In this document: positions 1 through 7,163 of the stretch, one piece after another
Numbering within the stretch: the stretch's first letter is position 1
Layout of the letters: the number at the start of each line of letters is the position of its first letter
Assembly: GCA_031296355.1 (NCBI GenBank)
Contig: JARLFX010000042.1
Span: 1 to 9,950 of the forward strand
Source of the DNA: Acidobacteriaceae bacterium
Lineage (GTDB): Bacteria; Acidobacteriota; Terriglobia; Terriglobales; Acidobacteriaceae
Reading direction: 5' to 3'
DNA: 9,950 bases
Position numbers and translations under genes: made by a program
The notes under the pieces: model-generated
What the model was told of the DNA's origin: nothing
Database searches by the model: none
What the model saw: only the letters and a program-made list of their open reading frames with translations

Positions 1-71
1 AGCGCAGCGCAGCCCGGAGTTGCCAGAATGCAGATCAAAACCATCGGCAGTACCAGGTTTGCGTTCACCAC
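1..71 (-). CDS. 5' end of a gene with a signal-peptide-like N-terminus (partial, runs off the left edge)
   Basis: A reading frame begins at a GTG at 71 (a second GTG follows at 68) and stays open to the window edge. An AAGGAG Shine-Dalgarno lies at 79-84, seven bases before the start. The visible residues are VVNANLVLPMVLICILATPG, then Cys-Ala-Ala. This is a hydrophobic stretch with a possible export signal; the Cys is not in a classical lipobox because Pro-Gly precedes it. The gene points the same way as the efflux genes and lies 93 bases beyond the decayed cusA remnant, so it may be a further operon member. An outer-membrane channel or a small periplasmic metal-binding protein would fit the context, but no family can be assigned from 23 residues. 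An overlapping ATG at 78 gives a hydrophilic peptide and sits too close to the Shine-Dalgarno. Confidence 0.45.
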   Translation of the reverse strand, partial: MVNANLVLPMVLICILATPGCAA

Positions 72-163
72 GATCCATCTCCTTTTCCCGGTCTCGACCA
101 CAATAACGCATGGTCGCTCGTTCACCACTGACCCAATTCCGTGCCATCATCACTCGGCCCTTA

Positions 164-358
164 TCACTCATCGACTGCCCGAAAAATCAGAAGCTGCAGC
201 AAGAATGAGGTGAAGAAACCGCAAAGCATCGGGATGCACCTGGCTTCATCACCTGGAATCGGGCGTCGATTGGGCGCCTTGCAGAAGGCAACCAGATCCA
301 GGGGGGGCGAGCGTGTCATCCCATTTTGGCTAAGTCTCTTTGCTACGCCCGAGACAAC
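164..358 (-). pseudogene. Decayed cusA 3' remnant, out of frame with the STN-RND gene
   Basis: On the minus strand, the frame running from 358 down to a TGA at 164-166 encodes 64 residues. They align without internal frameshift to the last part of the neighbouring CusA (about residues 1007-1071). GVAKRLSQNGMT matches GAAKRLRPKFMT (7 of 12 identical), and GFFTSFLLQLLIFRAVDE matches GIFTSFMLELLVYPVIYE (9 of 18 identical). The middle, which should form TM11, has lost its hydrophobic character. The frame is shifted by one base from the upstream STN-RND gene, which stops at 384, and no start codon or ribosome site is visible. I read it as the abandoned tail of a duplicated cusA. The lysine of the proton relay (AKRLRPK in CusA) is not preserved. 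Confidence 0.7.
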
Positions 359-1110
359 GGTTCAGCCCTTACCTGAGATCACATCATAGATCGCCTCTCG
401 ATTCTGCCCGTTCATTGGCACGTTCAAGATGCAAGAGTCTGAAGACAGCTGCCTCCGCTTGAATGCTCAAGAGCCCGATTATTCCCACCCACACTGCTGC
501 GGCCAAGCTGGAATGAATTAAGCAGAGTGACCACACTGCGCCGATTGCGGAAAGCGGCACGGCAAGAAGAAAAATCCTGGTCTTTAAGTGCGATGTGACA
601 AACATTTGGCACAGCAGAATCAGGATGATCGAGGTCAAGGGTGCGATAAGTCCAATCTGCCAGCCTGCCTGCCAGATTGCTTTGCCCAGTTCCTCCAATG
701 AAATTGGAAATCCCATTGGATATCTTGTTTTTTCGTCCAGTGCACTGGCTGCGTCCGCAAAGTAGGCTCCAGTATACATTTCCATAGGATGGGAAGAGAG
801 AATTCTGTTCTGCCTGTTGCTTTCGTCTCCAATCGATTCCAATTCACTTGTCGGCATCTGACCCTTGACAACTGCCGGAAGAATGATGGCATCCCGTCCA
901 TCGCCGCTGCTGGAATCCTCCCCCGTTGCCCGCAAGCTGACCGGATACCAAGACAGTTCCTCTCGCGCCGCTTTGACGTTAGCGGTTCTGGCGACAAATG
1001 TTAATCTTTCGTCGCTAGCGTCCGCGCTGATTCCAAACCCGGTCAGTTCGTCCCGCCAACGCGCCCGGTCGATGCGACCATTGGAATTTATCCTTGCCTC
1101 AGCGAAAGCT
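164..1110 (-). repeat. Diverged direct repeat: second copy of the cusA 3' region
   Basis: This stretch is homologous to 2017-2982 inside cusA, in the same orientation. The offset is nearly constant at the DNA level: the string gtcat at 315 matches 2165 (offset 1850), ggcac at 556 matches 2405 (1849), gaggtgaaga at 207 matches 2057 (1850), and gcttcat at 243 matches 2094 (1851). Further left in cusA coding order (fusion residue 252 against CusA residue 750) the offset grows to 1873, a net loss of about eight codons. Together these indicate an old tandem partial duplication with small indels. Confidence 0.75.
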
Positions 1111-1862
1111 GAGGTTTGCGGGACCGTCCTGGGGCTGGCGTTCAGCGGTGTCGAAGTCGAACTCACAAGAGCAACCGGAGTTGCAATGTGCGGGGCGGGC
1201 GCCGGATCGTCCGCCGACGTCTGAACTGCACTGGTCAAAGTCTTCTCGACCTGATCAGCAACCGGAACTCTCCTAGCCATTGTTTCCGGCGCATCTGGCG
1301 CCGCTGCAAGGTGCACTTGTGCAGGCTGAGGAGCGAGCTTTCCGTCCTCGTATGTCTGCAGACCTGTGCTGTTCGTCGAAGTAAGGGAACTCGCGGGAAG
1401 CGTCCCCGTAGCCGCATCGCCCTGGGCCGACATAAGGAGAACTGTTTCAACCTTGTCCGGGTCTGACGGGGAAGATCCAATTACGTAATTGAAGTCGTTT
1501 GAGGTGAGAAGTGAAGCGAGAACATCACGTGTCGGACCAGGCCCTAGCTTCTTGAATACTCTGTTCTTCGCCACACCGTCAGGCACTTCGATTTTGGCTC
1601 CTGTGCATTTCTGCACTTCTGCCAAGATGCTTGCCAACGTTGAGTTGTTCGATGAGATTTTGAGTTCGTTGCCATCGCAAACAACAGAAGGAGAATCAGG
1701 CTGGGATTCAGGGGGCTCCGCTGCTCCCGGCCCCGCCTTTACCGTTTTTCCACGATTCTGTGTTTCCTCAAGACTCTGACTCGTCTGCCCATTTGAAAGG
1801 GCATTGAGGACCACGTACATAAGGATGTACGAGAGCGACTTCCGCATCTTGCTGTTTTTCAC
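384..1862 (-). CDS. STN-domain protein fused to a truncated CusA-like RND C-terminal segment
   Basis: The start is a GTG at 1862, with AGGAGGT at 1867-1873 five bases before it; this gives 492 residues. The frame stays open upstream to 1997, but that would overlap cusA and has no better ribosome site. Residues 1-25 form a basic-hydrophobic signal segment (MRKSLSYILMYVVLNALSNG). Residues 59-145 resemble an STN domain: ELKISSNNSTLASILAEVQK, then LGPGPTRDVLASLL and FNYVIGSS. Residues 146-250 are a Pro/Ser/Thr/Ala-rich linker. Residues 252-492 align with CusA 750-990, covering part of the docking and porter domains and three membrane helices. In the best 53-residue stretch, beginning KTRIFLLAVPLSAIGAVWS, 36 are identical to the neighbouring pump. 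The relay glutamate of SIQAE is kept (residue 470), but TM11, TM12 and the first half of the pump are absent. The gene follows cusA by 49 bases and is probably co-transcribed. An expressed accessory protein or a decaying chimera are both possible. Confidence 0.75.
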   Translation of the reverse strand: MKNSKMRKSLSYILMYVVLNALSNGQTSQSLEETQNRGKTVKAGPGAAEPPESQPDSPSVVCDGNELKISSNNSTLASILAEVQKCTGAKIEVPDGVAKNRVFKKLGPGPTRDVLASLLTSNDFNYVIGSSPSDPDKVETVLLMSAQGDAATGTLPASSLTSTNSTGLQTYEDGKLAPQPAQVHLAAAPDAPETMARRVPVADQVEKTLTSAVQTSADDPAPAPHIATPVALVSSTSTPLNASPRTVPQTSAFAEARINSNGRIDRARWRDELTGFGISADASDERLTFVARTANVKAAREELSWYPVSLRATGEDSSSGDGRDAIILPAVVKGQMPTSELESIGDESNRQNRILSSHPMEMYTGAYFADAASALDEKTRYPMGFPISLEELGKAIWQAGWQIGLIAPLTSIILILLCQMFVTSHLKTRIFLLAVPLSAIGAVWSLCLIHSSLAAAVWVGIIGLLSIQAEAAVFRLLHLERANERAESRGDL

Positions 1863-1866
1863 GCTT

Positions 1867-1873
1867 ACCTCCT
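1867..1873 (-). promoter_or_regulatory. Ribosome binding site that fixes the GTG start of the STN-RND gene
   Basis: Read on the minus strand this is AGGAGGT, five bases (counted from AGGAGG) before GTG at 1862. It is the strongest Shine-Dalgarno in the window and excludes the longer reading that begins inside cusA. A second in-frame start, ATG at 1847, would have no such site. Confidence 0.75.
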
Positions 1874-1911
1874 GCCTATCCAGCTTCCTCACCGCCGAAC
1901 TTATCCGCGCT

Positions 1912-4900
1912 TTAATTCGACATCGCGACTGCAAGTTCCTGTCCATGCTTCTCGTTTGCGGCCTCCGCCGCGTCAGCTTGTTCATCATTCTTGGCAACGG
2001 AACTCCGTTTCCACAACTCGTAGATCACCGGATAAACCAAAAGTTCGAGCATGAACGAGGTGAAGATGCCGCCCACCAATGGGGCGGCAATTCGCTTCAT
2101 CACCTCGGATCCGGTTCCTATCGACCACATAACCGGGATCAGGCCAATGCAGGTGGTTGCGAATGTCATGAACTTTGGGCGCAGCCGTTTTGCAGCGCCG
2201 TAGCGAATCACTCTGCGCAAGTCAGCGAGTGTTCTGAGTGTGCCGCACTTCATCGACTCTTCAAAGGCAAGATCAAGGTACAAGAGCATGAACACACCGG
2301 TCTCCGCGTCGATGCTCAGGAGCGCAATGATACCCACCCACACAGCTACGCTCATGTTGTAATGCAGAAGGTAGATGGACCACACAGCGCCGATCGCTGA
2401 AAATGGCACAGCAAGAAGCACGATAACAGTCTTCATCACCGACCTGGTACTCATCAGGATTAAGAGGATGACAATACCCAAGGTCACAGGCACGATAATC
2501 TGGAGCCGGCGATTCGCCCGCATGATCTCTTCGCTTTGACCTTCCCAGGAGATTGCGTAACCGGCCGGCAACTTCATCTTGTCTTTCAATGCGCGCGCCG
2601 CTTCTGCTACGTAGCTACCGGCATCCCGACCCGTAAGATCGATGTAGACGTAGCCGGTTAACATGCCATCTTCGTCACGGATCATCGCCGGTCCATCTTC
2701 ACATGTGATCGTTGCCAGTTCACCAATCGGAATCTGACGCTGGCCGCCTGCCGGAACAAGGATGCGGCCCAATGCATCGGCGCTGCTGCGAAAGTCCCGC
2801 ATGTAACGGACATTGACTGGATAGCGCGCCAATCCCTGGTATGCAGTGCTGACGTTGTCGCCTCCTGCAGCATTTGTGAGCACTTCTTCGGCAGTATCTA
2901 TGCTGATCCCGTAGCGGGCTAGCTCATCTCTGCGCCACGCGACATCCAGAAAGTGTCCTTCGTTGGTTCGCTCAGAAAATACCCCACGGGTTCCTCGTAT
3001 TGATGGCAGAACCGCGGTAACCTGCTCGCCAATTTTTTGAATCTCTGCCGGATCGTCTCCAGATATCTTCAGACCAACAGGTGTTCTAATCCCGCTTGTC
3101 AACATATCAACCCGTCCCCTGATCGGCATCGTCCATGCATTGCTGAGTCCAGGGACCTTCAAAACAGAATTCATCTGATTGATCAGTTCTTCGGAGGATA
3201 TTGTGTCGGGAGTTATATGTCGAAGGGCAGACTTTACCCACTCGGGAGCCCAGGCCGAATACCAGGTAGGGACATGCCGCCACTCTGAGCGAGGTTTCAG
3301 GGTGATGAGTGTCTCGATCATTGACAAGGGCGCTGGATCCGTTGCTGTTTCGGCCCTGCCTGCTTTACCAAGAACTCGATCGACCTCCGGAAACTGCTTA
3401 AGAGCCATATCTGTGGTTTGCAGTACCTGGCGCGCCTGAGCGATGGAGATCCCTGGAGCAGAGGTAGGCATGTAGAGGATCGCGCCTTCGTCCATGGGAG
3501 GCATGAATTCAGAGCCGAGAGAGAGAAACACCGGAACCGTGGCCACGATCAACACGGCCGCCCCAGTGAAAATAACCCACTTGTGGTGAAGGGTCCACAA
3601 TACGGCAGGCTCGTAGATACGCATGAGAGACCTGCTGATCCAGTTCGATTCTTCGGGGCGGATCCTGCCAACAAGCAGGGAGTTGACCAATTTACAGAGC
3701 CATGCCGGCCTGAAGTGGAATCTGCTGACTCGGGTCAAAAGCAGGCGAAGGGCCGGATCAAACGTGATGGCCAGAACCGCGGCTGCAACCATGGCCAATG
3801 TCTTCGTGTAGACCAACGGCCGGAAGAGGCGACCTTGCTCTCCTTCTAGGGTCCATAAAGGGAGAAACGAAACAGCGATCACGAGGAGAGCGAAGAATGT
3901 CGGTCTTGTAACTTCTTTCACTGCCGACAACACAACATCGCTGCGACTGCCGCGACTCCCTTCCTTTTCCCACTGCTCAAGTTTCTTGTGAGTCTGCTCA
4001 ACCACAACGATCGAAGCATCGATCAGTTCTCCAAATGCAATTGCAATCCCTGCGAGGGACATGACATTGACACTGACGCCCATCAACCGGAAGGGAATGA
4101 ACGAAAGGAGTACCGCAGCCGGCATTGTCACCAGTGGAATAGAAGCGCTGGGAAAATGCCATAGGAAGACCAGAACAATCAGAGCGACGGTAATAACTAC
4201 TTCGAGAATTGTCTGTTTGGTGCTATCGATAGTCCGGTGAATAAGTTCGGAGCGATCATAGATGGGAACAATTTTCACGCCGGAGGGCAGACCTGGTTGG
4301 ATTTCTTTCAGCCTTGCTTTCACGCGATCGATAACTTCGAGGGCGTTCTCTCCGCCTCTCATAAGGACGATGCCTGAGACGACATCACCGGCACCATCGA
4401 GGTCTGCTACACCACGGCGCAGGTCTGGCCCTTCAACAACGTCTCCCAGGTCTCTGACGCGAATCACCGAGCCATCCTGGGTTGTGGTGACCGCGATGTT
4501 TCCGAAGTCGTCGCTGGAAGCCGCGTACCCTCTGCCGCGAATCATATACTCAGTACCGCCAAAGTCGAGCATTCGGGCGCTGGATTCGTTGTTGCCTTCG
4601 CGCACTGCGTTGACAACCTGAGTGATTGTGATTCCATATGCACGCAAACGGTCGGGGTCGACATTCACCTGGTACTGGCGAGTAAACCCACCAACCGGAG
4701 CCACATCAGCGACGCCCGGAACGGACGTGAGGCGGTAATGCAGGTTCCAGTCCTGGTAGGAACGCAACTCGGAGAGACTGTGTTGGCCGGTACTGTCGAC
4801 AAGGGCGTATTGAAACACCCACCCAAGGCTGGTTGCATCAGGACCGAGTTCCGTTTTAACCCCTTCGGGCAGTCTGCCGAGGACTCCGGCAAGATACTCC

Positions 4901-5229
4901 AGCGTGCGGGACCGCGCCCAGTACAAGTCGGTATTGTCGTCGAAGATGACGTATACATAGGAGTAGCCGAAATCGGAAACTCCGCGCACGGTCTTGACAT
5001 GGGGAGCACCGAGCATTGCCGTTACTATCGGATATGTCACCTGCGCTTCGACGAGATCCGGGCTGCGATTCCAGCGAGAGAAAATGATGACCTGCGTATC
5101 GCCGAGTTCGGGAAGAGCGTCGAGGCGCGTGTGCTCGATGGACCACCAGCCAAAGGCGCTCGCGGCTGCTACCGCGAGGATGATTGCCAGCTTGTGACGA
5201 ATCGAAAACTCAATAATCCATTCGATCAC
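1912..5229 (-). CDS. cusA: CusA-type heavy-metal efflux RND inner-membrane pump
   Basis: A 1105-residue HME-RND transporter that exports metal ions in exchange for protons as the inner-membrane part of a tripartite complex. The GTG at 5229 gives an N-terminus (VIEWIIEFSIRHK) matching E. coli CusA, with GTGGAGG at 5238-5244 eight bases upstream. A longer frame from a TTG at 5265 is less likely. Family signatures include LDALPELGDTQV, QVTYPIVTAML, ELGPDAT, YMIRGRGY, GRAETATDPAP and GIRTPVGLKISG. All three periplasmic Cu(I)/Ag(I)-binding methionines of E. coli CusA have counterparts: M587 (YMP), M637 (PLSM) and M709 (RVDM). The proton-relay residues D404, E976 and K1019 are present. Of the membrane methionine ladder, M390, M480 and M1044 are kept, while the E. 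coli M403, M410 and M501 positions hold L402, V409 and R495. About 23 extra Trp-containing residues lie between M637 and M709. The gene follows the adaptor gene by 132 bases. Copper or silver is the likeliest substrate; other metals are not excluded. Confidence 0.95.
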   Translation of the reverse strand: MIEWIIEFSIRHKLAIILAVAAASAFGWWSIEHTRLDALPELGDTQVIIFSRWNRSPDLVEAQVTYPIVTAMLGAPHVKTVRGVSDFGYSYVYVIFDDNTDLYWARSRTLEYLAGVLGRLPEGVKTELGPDATSLGWVFQYALVDSTGQHSLSELRSYQDWNLHYRLTSVPGVADVAPVGGFTRQYQVNVDPDRLRAYGITITQVVNAVREGNNESSARMLDFGGTEYMIRGRGYAASSDDFGNIAVTTTQDGSVIRVRDLGDVVEGPDLRRGVADLDGAGDVVSGIVLMRGGENALEVIDRVKARLKEIQPGLPSGVKIVPIYDRSELIHRTIDSTKQTILEVVITVALIVLVFLWHFPSASIPLVTMPAAVLLSFIPFRLMGVSVNVMSLAGIAIAFGELIDASIVVVEQTHKKLEQWEKEGSRGSRSDVVLSAVKEVTRPTFFALLVIAVSFLPLWTLEGEQGRLFRPLVYTKTLAMVAAAVLAITFDPALRLLLTRVSRFHFRPAWLCKLVNSLLVGRIRPEESNWISRSLMRIYEPAVLWTLHHKWVIFTGAAVLIVATVPVFLSLGSEFMPPMDEGAILYMPTSAPGISIAQARQVLQTTDMALKQFPEVDRVLGKAGRAETATDPAPLSMIETLITLKPRSEWRHVPTWYSAWAPEWVKSALRHITPDTISSEELINQMNSVLKVPGLSNAWTMPIRGRVDMLTSGIRTPVGLKISGDDPAEIQKIGEQVTAVLPSIRGTRGVFSERTNEGHFLDVAWRRDELARYGISIDTAEEVLTNAAGGDNVSTAYQGLARYPVNVRYMRDFRSSADALGRILVPAGGQRQIPIGELATITCEDGPAMIRDEDGMLTGYVYIDLTGRDAGSYVAEAARALKDKMKLPAGYAISWEGQSEEIMRANRRLQIIVPVTLGIVILLILMSTRSVMKTVIVLLAVPFSAIGAVWSIYLLHYNMSVAVWVGIIALLSIDAETGVFMLLYLDLAFEESMKCGTLRTLADLRRVIRYGAAKRLRPKFMTFATTCIGLIPVMWSIGTGSEVMKRIAAPLVGGIFTSFMLELLVYPVIYELWKRSSVAKNDEQADAAEAANEKHGQELAVAMSN

Positions 5230-5237
5230 TGGTGCAG

Positions 5238-5244
5238 CCTCCAC
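5238..5244 (-). promoter_or_regulatory. Ribosome binding site supporting the GTG start of cusA
   Basis: Read on the minus strand this is GTGGAGG, eight bases before the GTG at 5229. It supports starting the pump at the residue where family homology begins rather than at TTG 5265. Confidence 0.6.
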
Positions 5245-5361
5245 TTGGACGTTTCGTTTGACCAAGCCTGGCGATTTGGTCGTTCAACGGCTTCTTCAGA
5301 TGACAGCTTGCCTTTTCGCTATTGAAGGTTCCTAAACCGTCTTGCGATTTGCCATGAGGTT

Positions 5362-6666
5362 TCAGTTCATTCGGTGTTCCACTGGGGCGTTCGCCGGCGA
5401 AGCAGCATTCATAGAGCCGCCGGACGTGTCAGCCAACTGCAGTCTGCTTTCAGAGTCGACCAGAAATGTTCCTGATGAGACGACAAGATCGCCCGCTCGA
5501 AGCCCTTTGAGTATTTGAACGCGATCTCCAAGTTGCCAACCAACTTCAACTCGCCTGGATTCGAACTGGCCTTCCGATGCCTGGACAAAAACTCTTTTGG
5601 AAAGTCCGGAGTCGAGAATCGCGTCCTCCGGCACACTGAGGCCGGCTGGAAGCGTAATCGGCAAATCCACACTTACGTACATGTTGGGGCGGAGCTTGAA
5701 CCCGGGATTGTCGACCTCCAGACGAACTCTGAGGGTGCGCGTAACTGGATCCACCTCCGGCAAAACGTTGCTCACAGTTGCTCGAAAGCTCTCGCCCGTT
5801 TCCGGCAAAGTTACGCGAGCTGCGGTTCCTGGCCGGAAGGTCTTTGCATCTCGTCCGAAGACCTCCGCGATAATCCACACGTGACTGAGATCGCCAATGG
5901 TGTACAACTCAGCTTGCCTTTCAAATCGCAATCCCGGTGTGATGCTTCTGGTCAAGATGAAGCCATCGGTCGGTGAAACAACATACACTTCTTCCGGAAG
6001 TTTGTGAGTCCGAGTAATCTCCTCGATTTGAACGTCGCTCATACCGAGATTTCGCAACCGGTCTGCACGAGCCTGCACGCCGGCCAAACCCTGGTTATTC
6101 GTCGAATTAGCACTCTCCCGTGCCGTGATCACAGAAGCGGGGACGCTCTCATTTGCGGCCAGATACCCACCCGCGAGGGCTATAAAGTCTGGGGAATATA
6201 TGGTCGCAAGATGTTGGTTCTTGGCAACACGGTTGCCCACAGCATCGTCCTGCGTTTGCTTAACGTAACCTTCGGTCCCAACAGTCACTCGAAAGATGCG
6301 AGTCTGATCGGCTTCGACATGCGCAAAAGCCCGGATCGTTCCCCGCCCTTGATCCATCTCGGCCTTGGCCAAACGGATTCCGTACAACTGCTGCACGGCA
6401 GGGTTGATCGCTACCGTTCCAGGCGCGGAGTTATGAATAGAGGCCAATGCTGTTCCGGCATCCTCCGCATAGACCGGGACGAGGTCCATCCCGCAGTCTG
6501 GCGCGATGCCCGGCTTGTCGGACCGGTATGTTGGATGCATCGGGTCTTCGTAATAAAGGATTCTGCGCGATATATTCGGTTTTGTTTCATGGTGAATGCG
6601 CCCCAGAGCGAGCCCCGCAATCAGGCCCACCAACAGCAGCAGAAAATAGAGCCCTCTCCTCTTCAC
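5362..6666 (-). CDS. cusB: CusB-type periplasmic adaptor (membrane fusion protein) with a heavy-metal-binding motif
   Basis: A 434-residue adaptor that links the RND pump to an outer-membrane channel and can hand metal to the pump. The GTG at 6666 is preceded by AAGGAAGGAG at 6674-6683, seven bases upstream. Residues 6-22 form one N-terminal membrane anchor or signal (LYFLLLLVGLIAGLALG). Residues 38-66 match the heavy-metal-binding domain found ahead of many CusB proteins: YYEDPMHP, then SDKPGIAPDCGMDLVPVY, with candidate ligands M43, H44, C58 and M60. The rest follows the usual adaptor order. A barrel-sandwich half begins near residue 100, followed by the hairpin region (ARADRLRNLGMSDVQIEEI). 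The second barrel-sandwich half contains SPTDGFILTRSITPGLRF and YTIGDLSHVWIIAEVFGRD. A beta-barrel follows (LPEVDPVTRTLRVRLEVDNP), then a membrane-proximal domain ending near AGDLVVSSGTFLVDSESRL. The short Asn/Met/His-containing tail may be disordered. It is the first gene of the leftward unit. Confidence 0.93.
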   Translation of the reverse strand: MKRRGLYFLLLLVGLIAGLALGRIHHETKPNISRRILYYEDPMHPTYRSDKPGIAPDCGMDLVPVYAEDAGTALASIHNSAPGTVAINPAVQQLYGIRLAKAEMDQGRGTIRAFAHVEADQTRIFRVTVGTEGYVKQTQDDAVGNRVAKNQHLATIYSPDFIALAGGYLAANESVPASVITARESANSTNNQGLAGVQARADRLRNLGMSDVQIEEITRTHKLPEEVYVVSPTDGFILTRSITPGLRFERQAELYTIGDLSHVWIIAEVFGRDAKTFRPGTAARVTLPETGESFRATVSNVLPEVDPVTRTLRVRLEVDNPGFKLRPNMYVSVDLPITLPAGLSVPEDAILDSGLSKRVFVQASEGQFESRRVEVGWQLGDRVQILKGLRAGDLVVSSGTFLVDSESRLQLADTSGGSMNAASPANAPVEHRMN

Positions 6667-6731
6667 CAGGAAACTCCTTCCTTATCCACGTGAGATGAGG
6701 CCTATGTGGATTCCGTACCGCTAACGAAATC

Positions 6732-6761
6732 GATCAAGGAAACACTAGCACCGTTGATCAA
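6732..6761. repeat. GATCAA direct repeats upstream of cusB
   Basis: TCGATCAA (6730-6737) and the perfect palindrome TTGATCAA (6754-6761) are spaced 24 bp apart, about 70-90 bp before the cusB start. The half-site resembles one arm of an FNR-type box (TTGAT), but the four-base central spacer of a true FNR box is missing. They could be regulator contacts near the cusB promoter. Confidence 0.3.
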
Positions 6762-6794
6762 AGTGAGTTCTTGCGCTGGAGCAATCGATGCGGA

Positions 6795-6822
6795 GATGCC
6801 TGGCCCACTCAGCGATGCCTGG
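6795..6822. repeat. GATGCCTGG direct repeats upstream of cusB
   Basis: Two exact nine-base copies start at 6795 and 6814, 19 bp apart, about 130-155 bp upstream of cusB. The spacing is close to two helical turns, as for tandem protein-binding half-sites, but chance is possible. Confidence 0.25.
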
Positions 6823-7145
6823 GGTAAGAAATGCTGGAAAGTCCAATGGCCTTGACTTGCACAATTTCAACTGGTGCTCGACGACCAGGTCGCGTTCCGC
6901 CATCTTTCATGTTCCCGCCCCCTATCAACCGAGTGTTCAATGTTCCGGCAAAGTCACTGAAGAATGAGTGGGAATTCTATGCAGATCGCCCGTTTGCGTA
7001 TGGACTGCTGAACCTCAAGATGGCCTTTACACTTCGGAAGCGCGGACCGGAACACGGCAACTGCTGGACCGCGTTTTTCATCTTGACAAACATCGCTTTC
7101 GCATTAAGAAAAGATTGCCACGAAAATTGCTCGGGAGCAGCCACT

Positions 7146-7163
7146 CTTTGCGCTTGCGCAAAG
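7146..7163. promoter_or_regulatory. Perfect 18-bp palindrome in the divergent promoter region
   Basis: CTTTGCGC-TT-GCGCAAAG has eight-base arms with no mismatch. It lies about 350 bp upstream of the Crp/Fnr start and about 480 bp upstream of cusB. No T-run follows on either strand, so a terminator is unlikely. An operator for a dimeric regulator is the more natural reading. It does not resemble the classic CRP (TGTGA-N6-TCACA) or FNR (TTGAT-N4-ATCAA) sites. Confidence 0.4.

Noticed and set aside
28..389. Plus-strand open frames of 61 and 82 codons at the left edge
   Set aside because: They lie opposite the minus-strand signal-peptide gene and the decayed cusA tail, have no recognisable domain or ribosome site, and are best explained as shadows.
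1804..2400. Plus-strand frame of 198 codons
   Set aside because: It is antisense to the 3' end of cusA and the start of the STN-RND gene; its translation is His/Gln-rich and unlike any family I know.
5230..5361. Small gene such as cusF between cusB and cusA
   Set aside because: The 132-bp gap contains only a seven-codon minus-strand frame and the TTG-initiated extension of cusA; no metal-binding small protein is present.
6754..6761. TTGATCAA as an FNR box
   Set aside because: A true FNR site has four bases between TTGAT and ATCAA; here the arms overlap, so only the half-site resemblance is reported.
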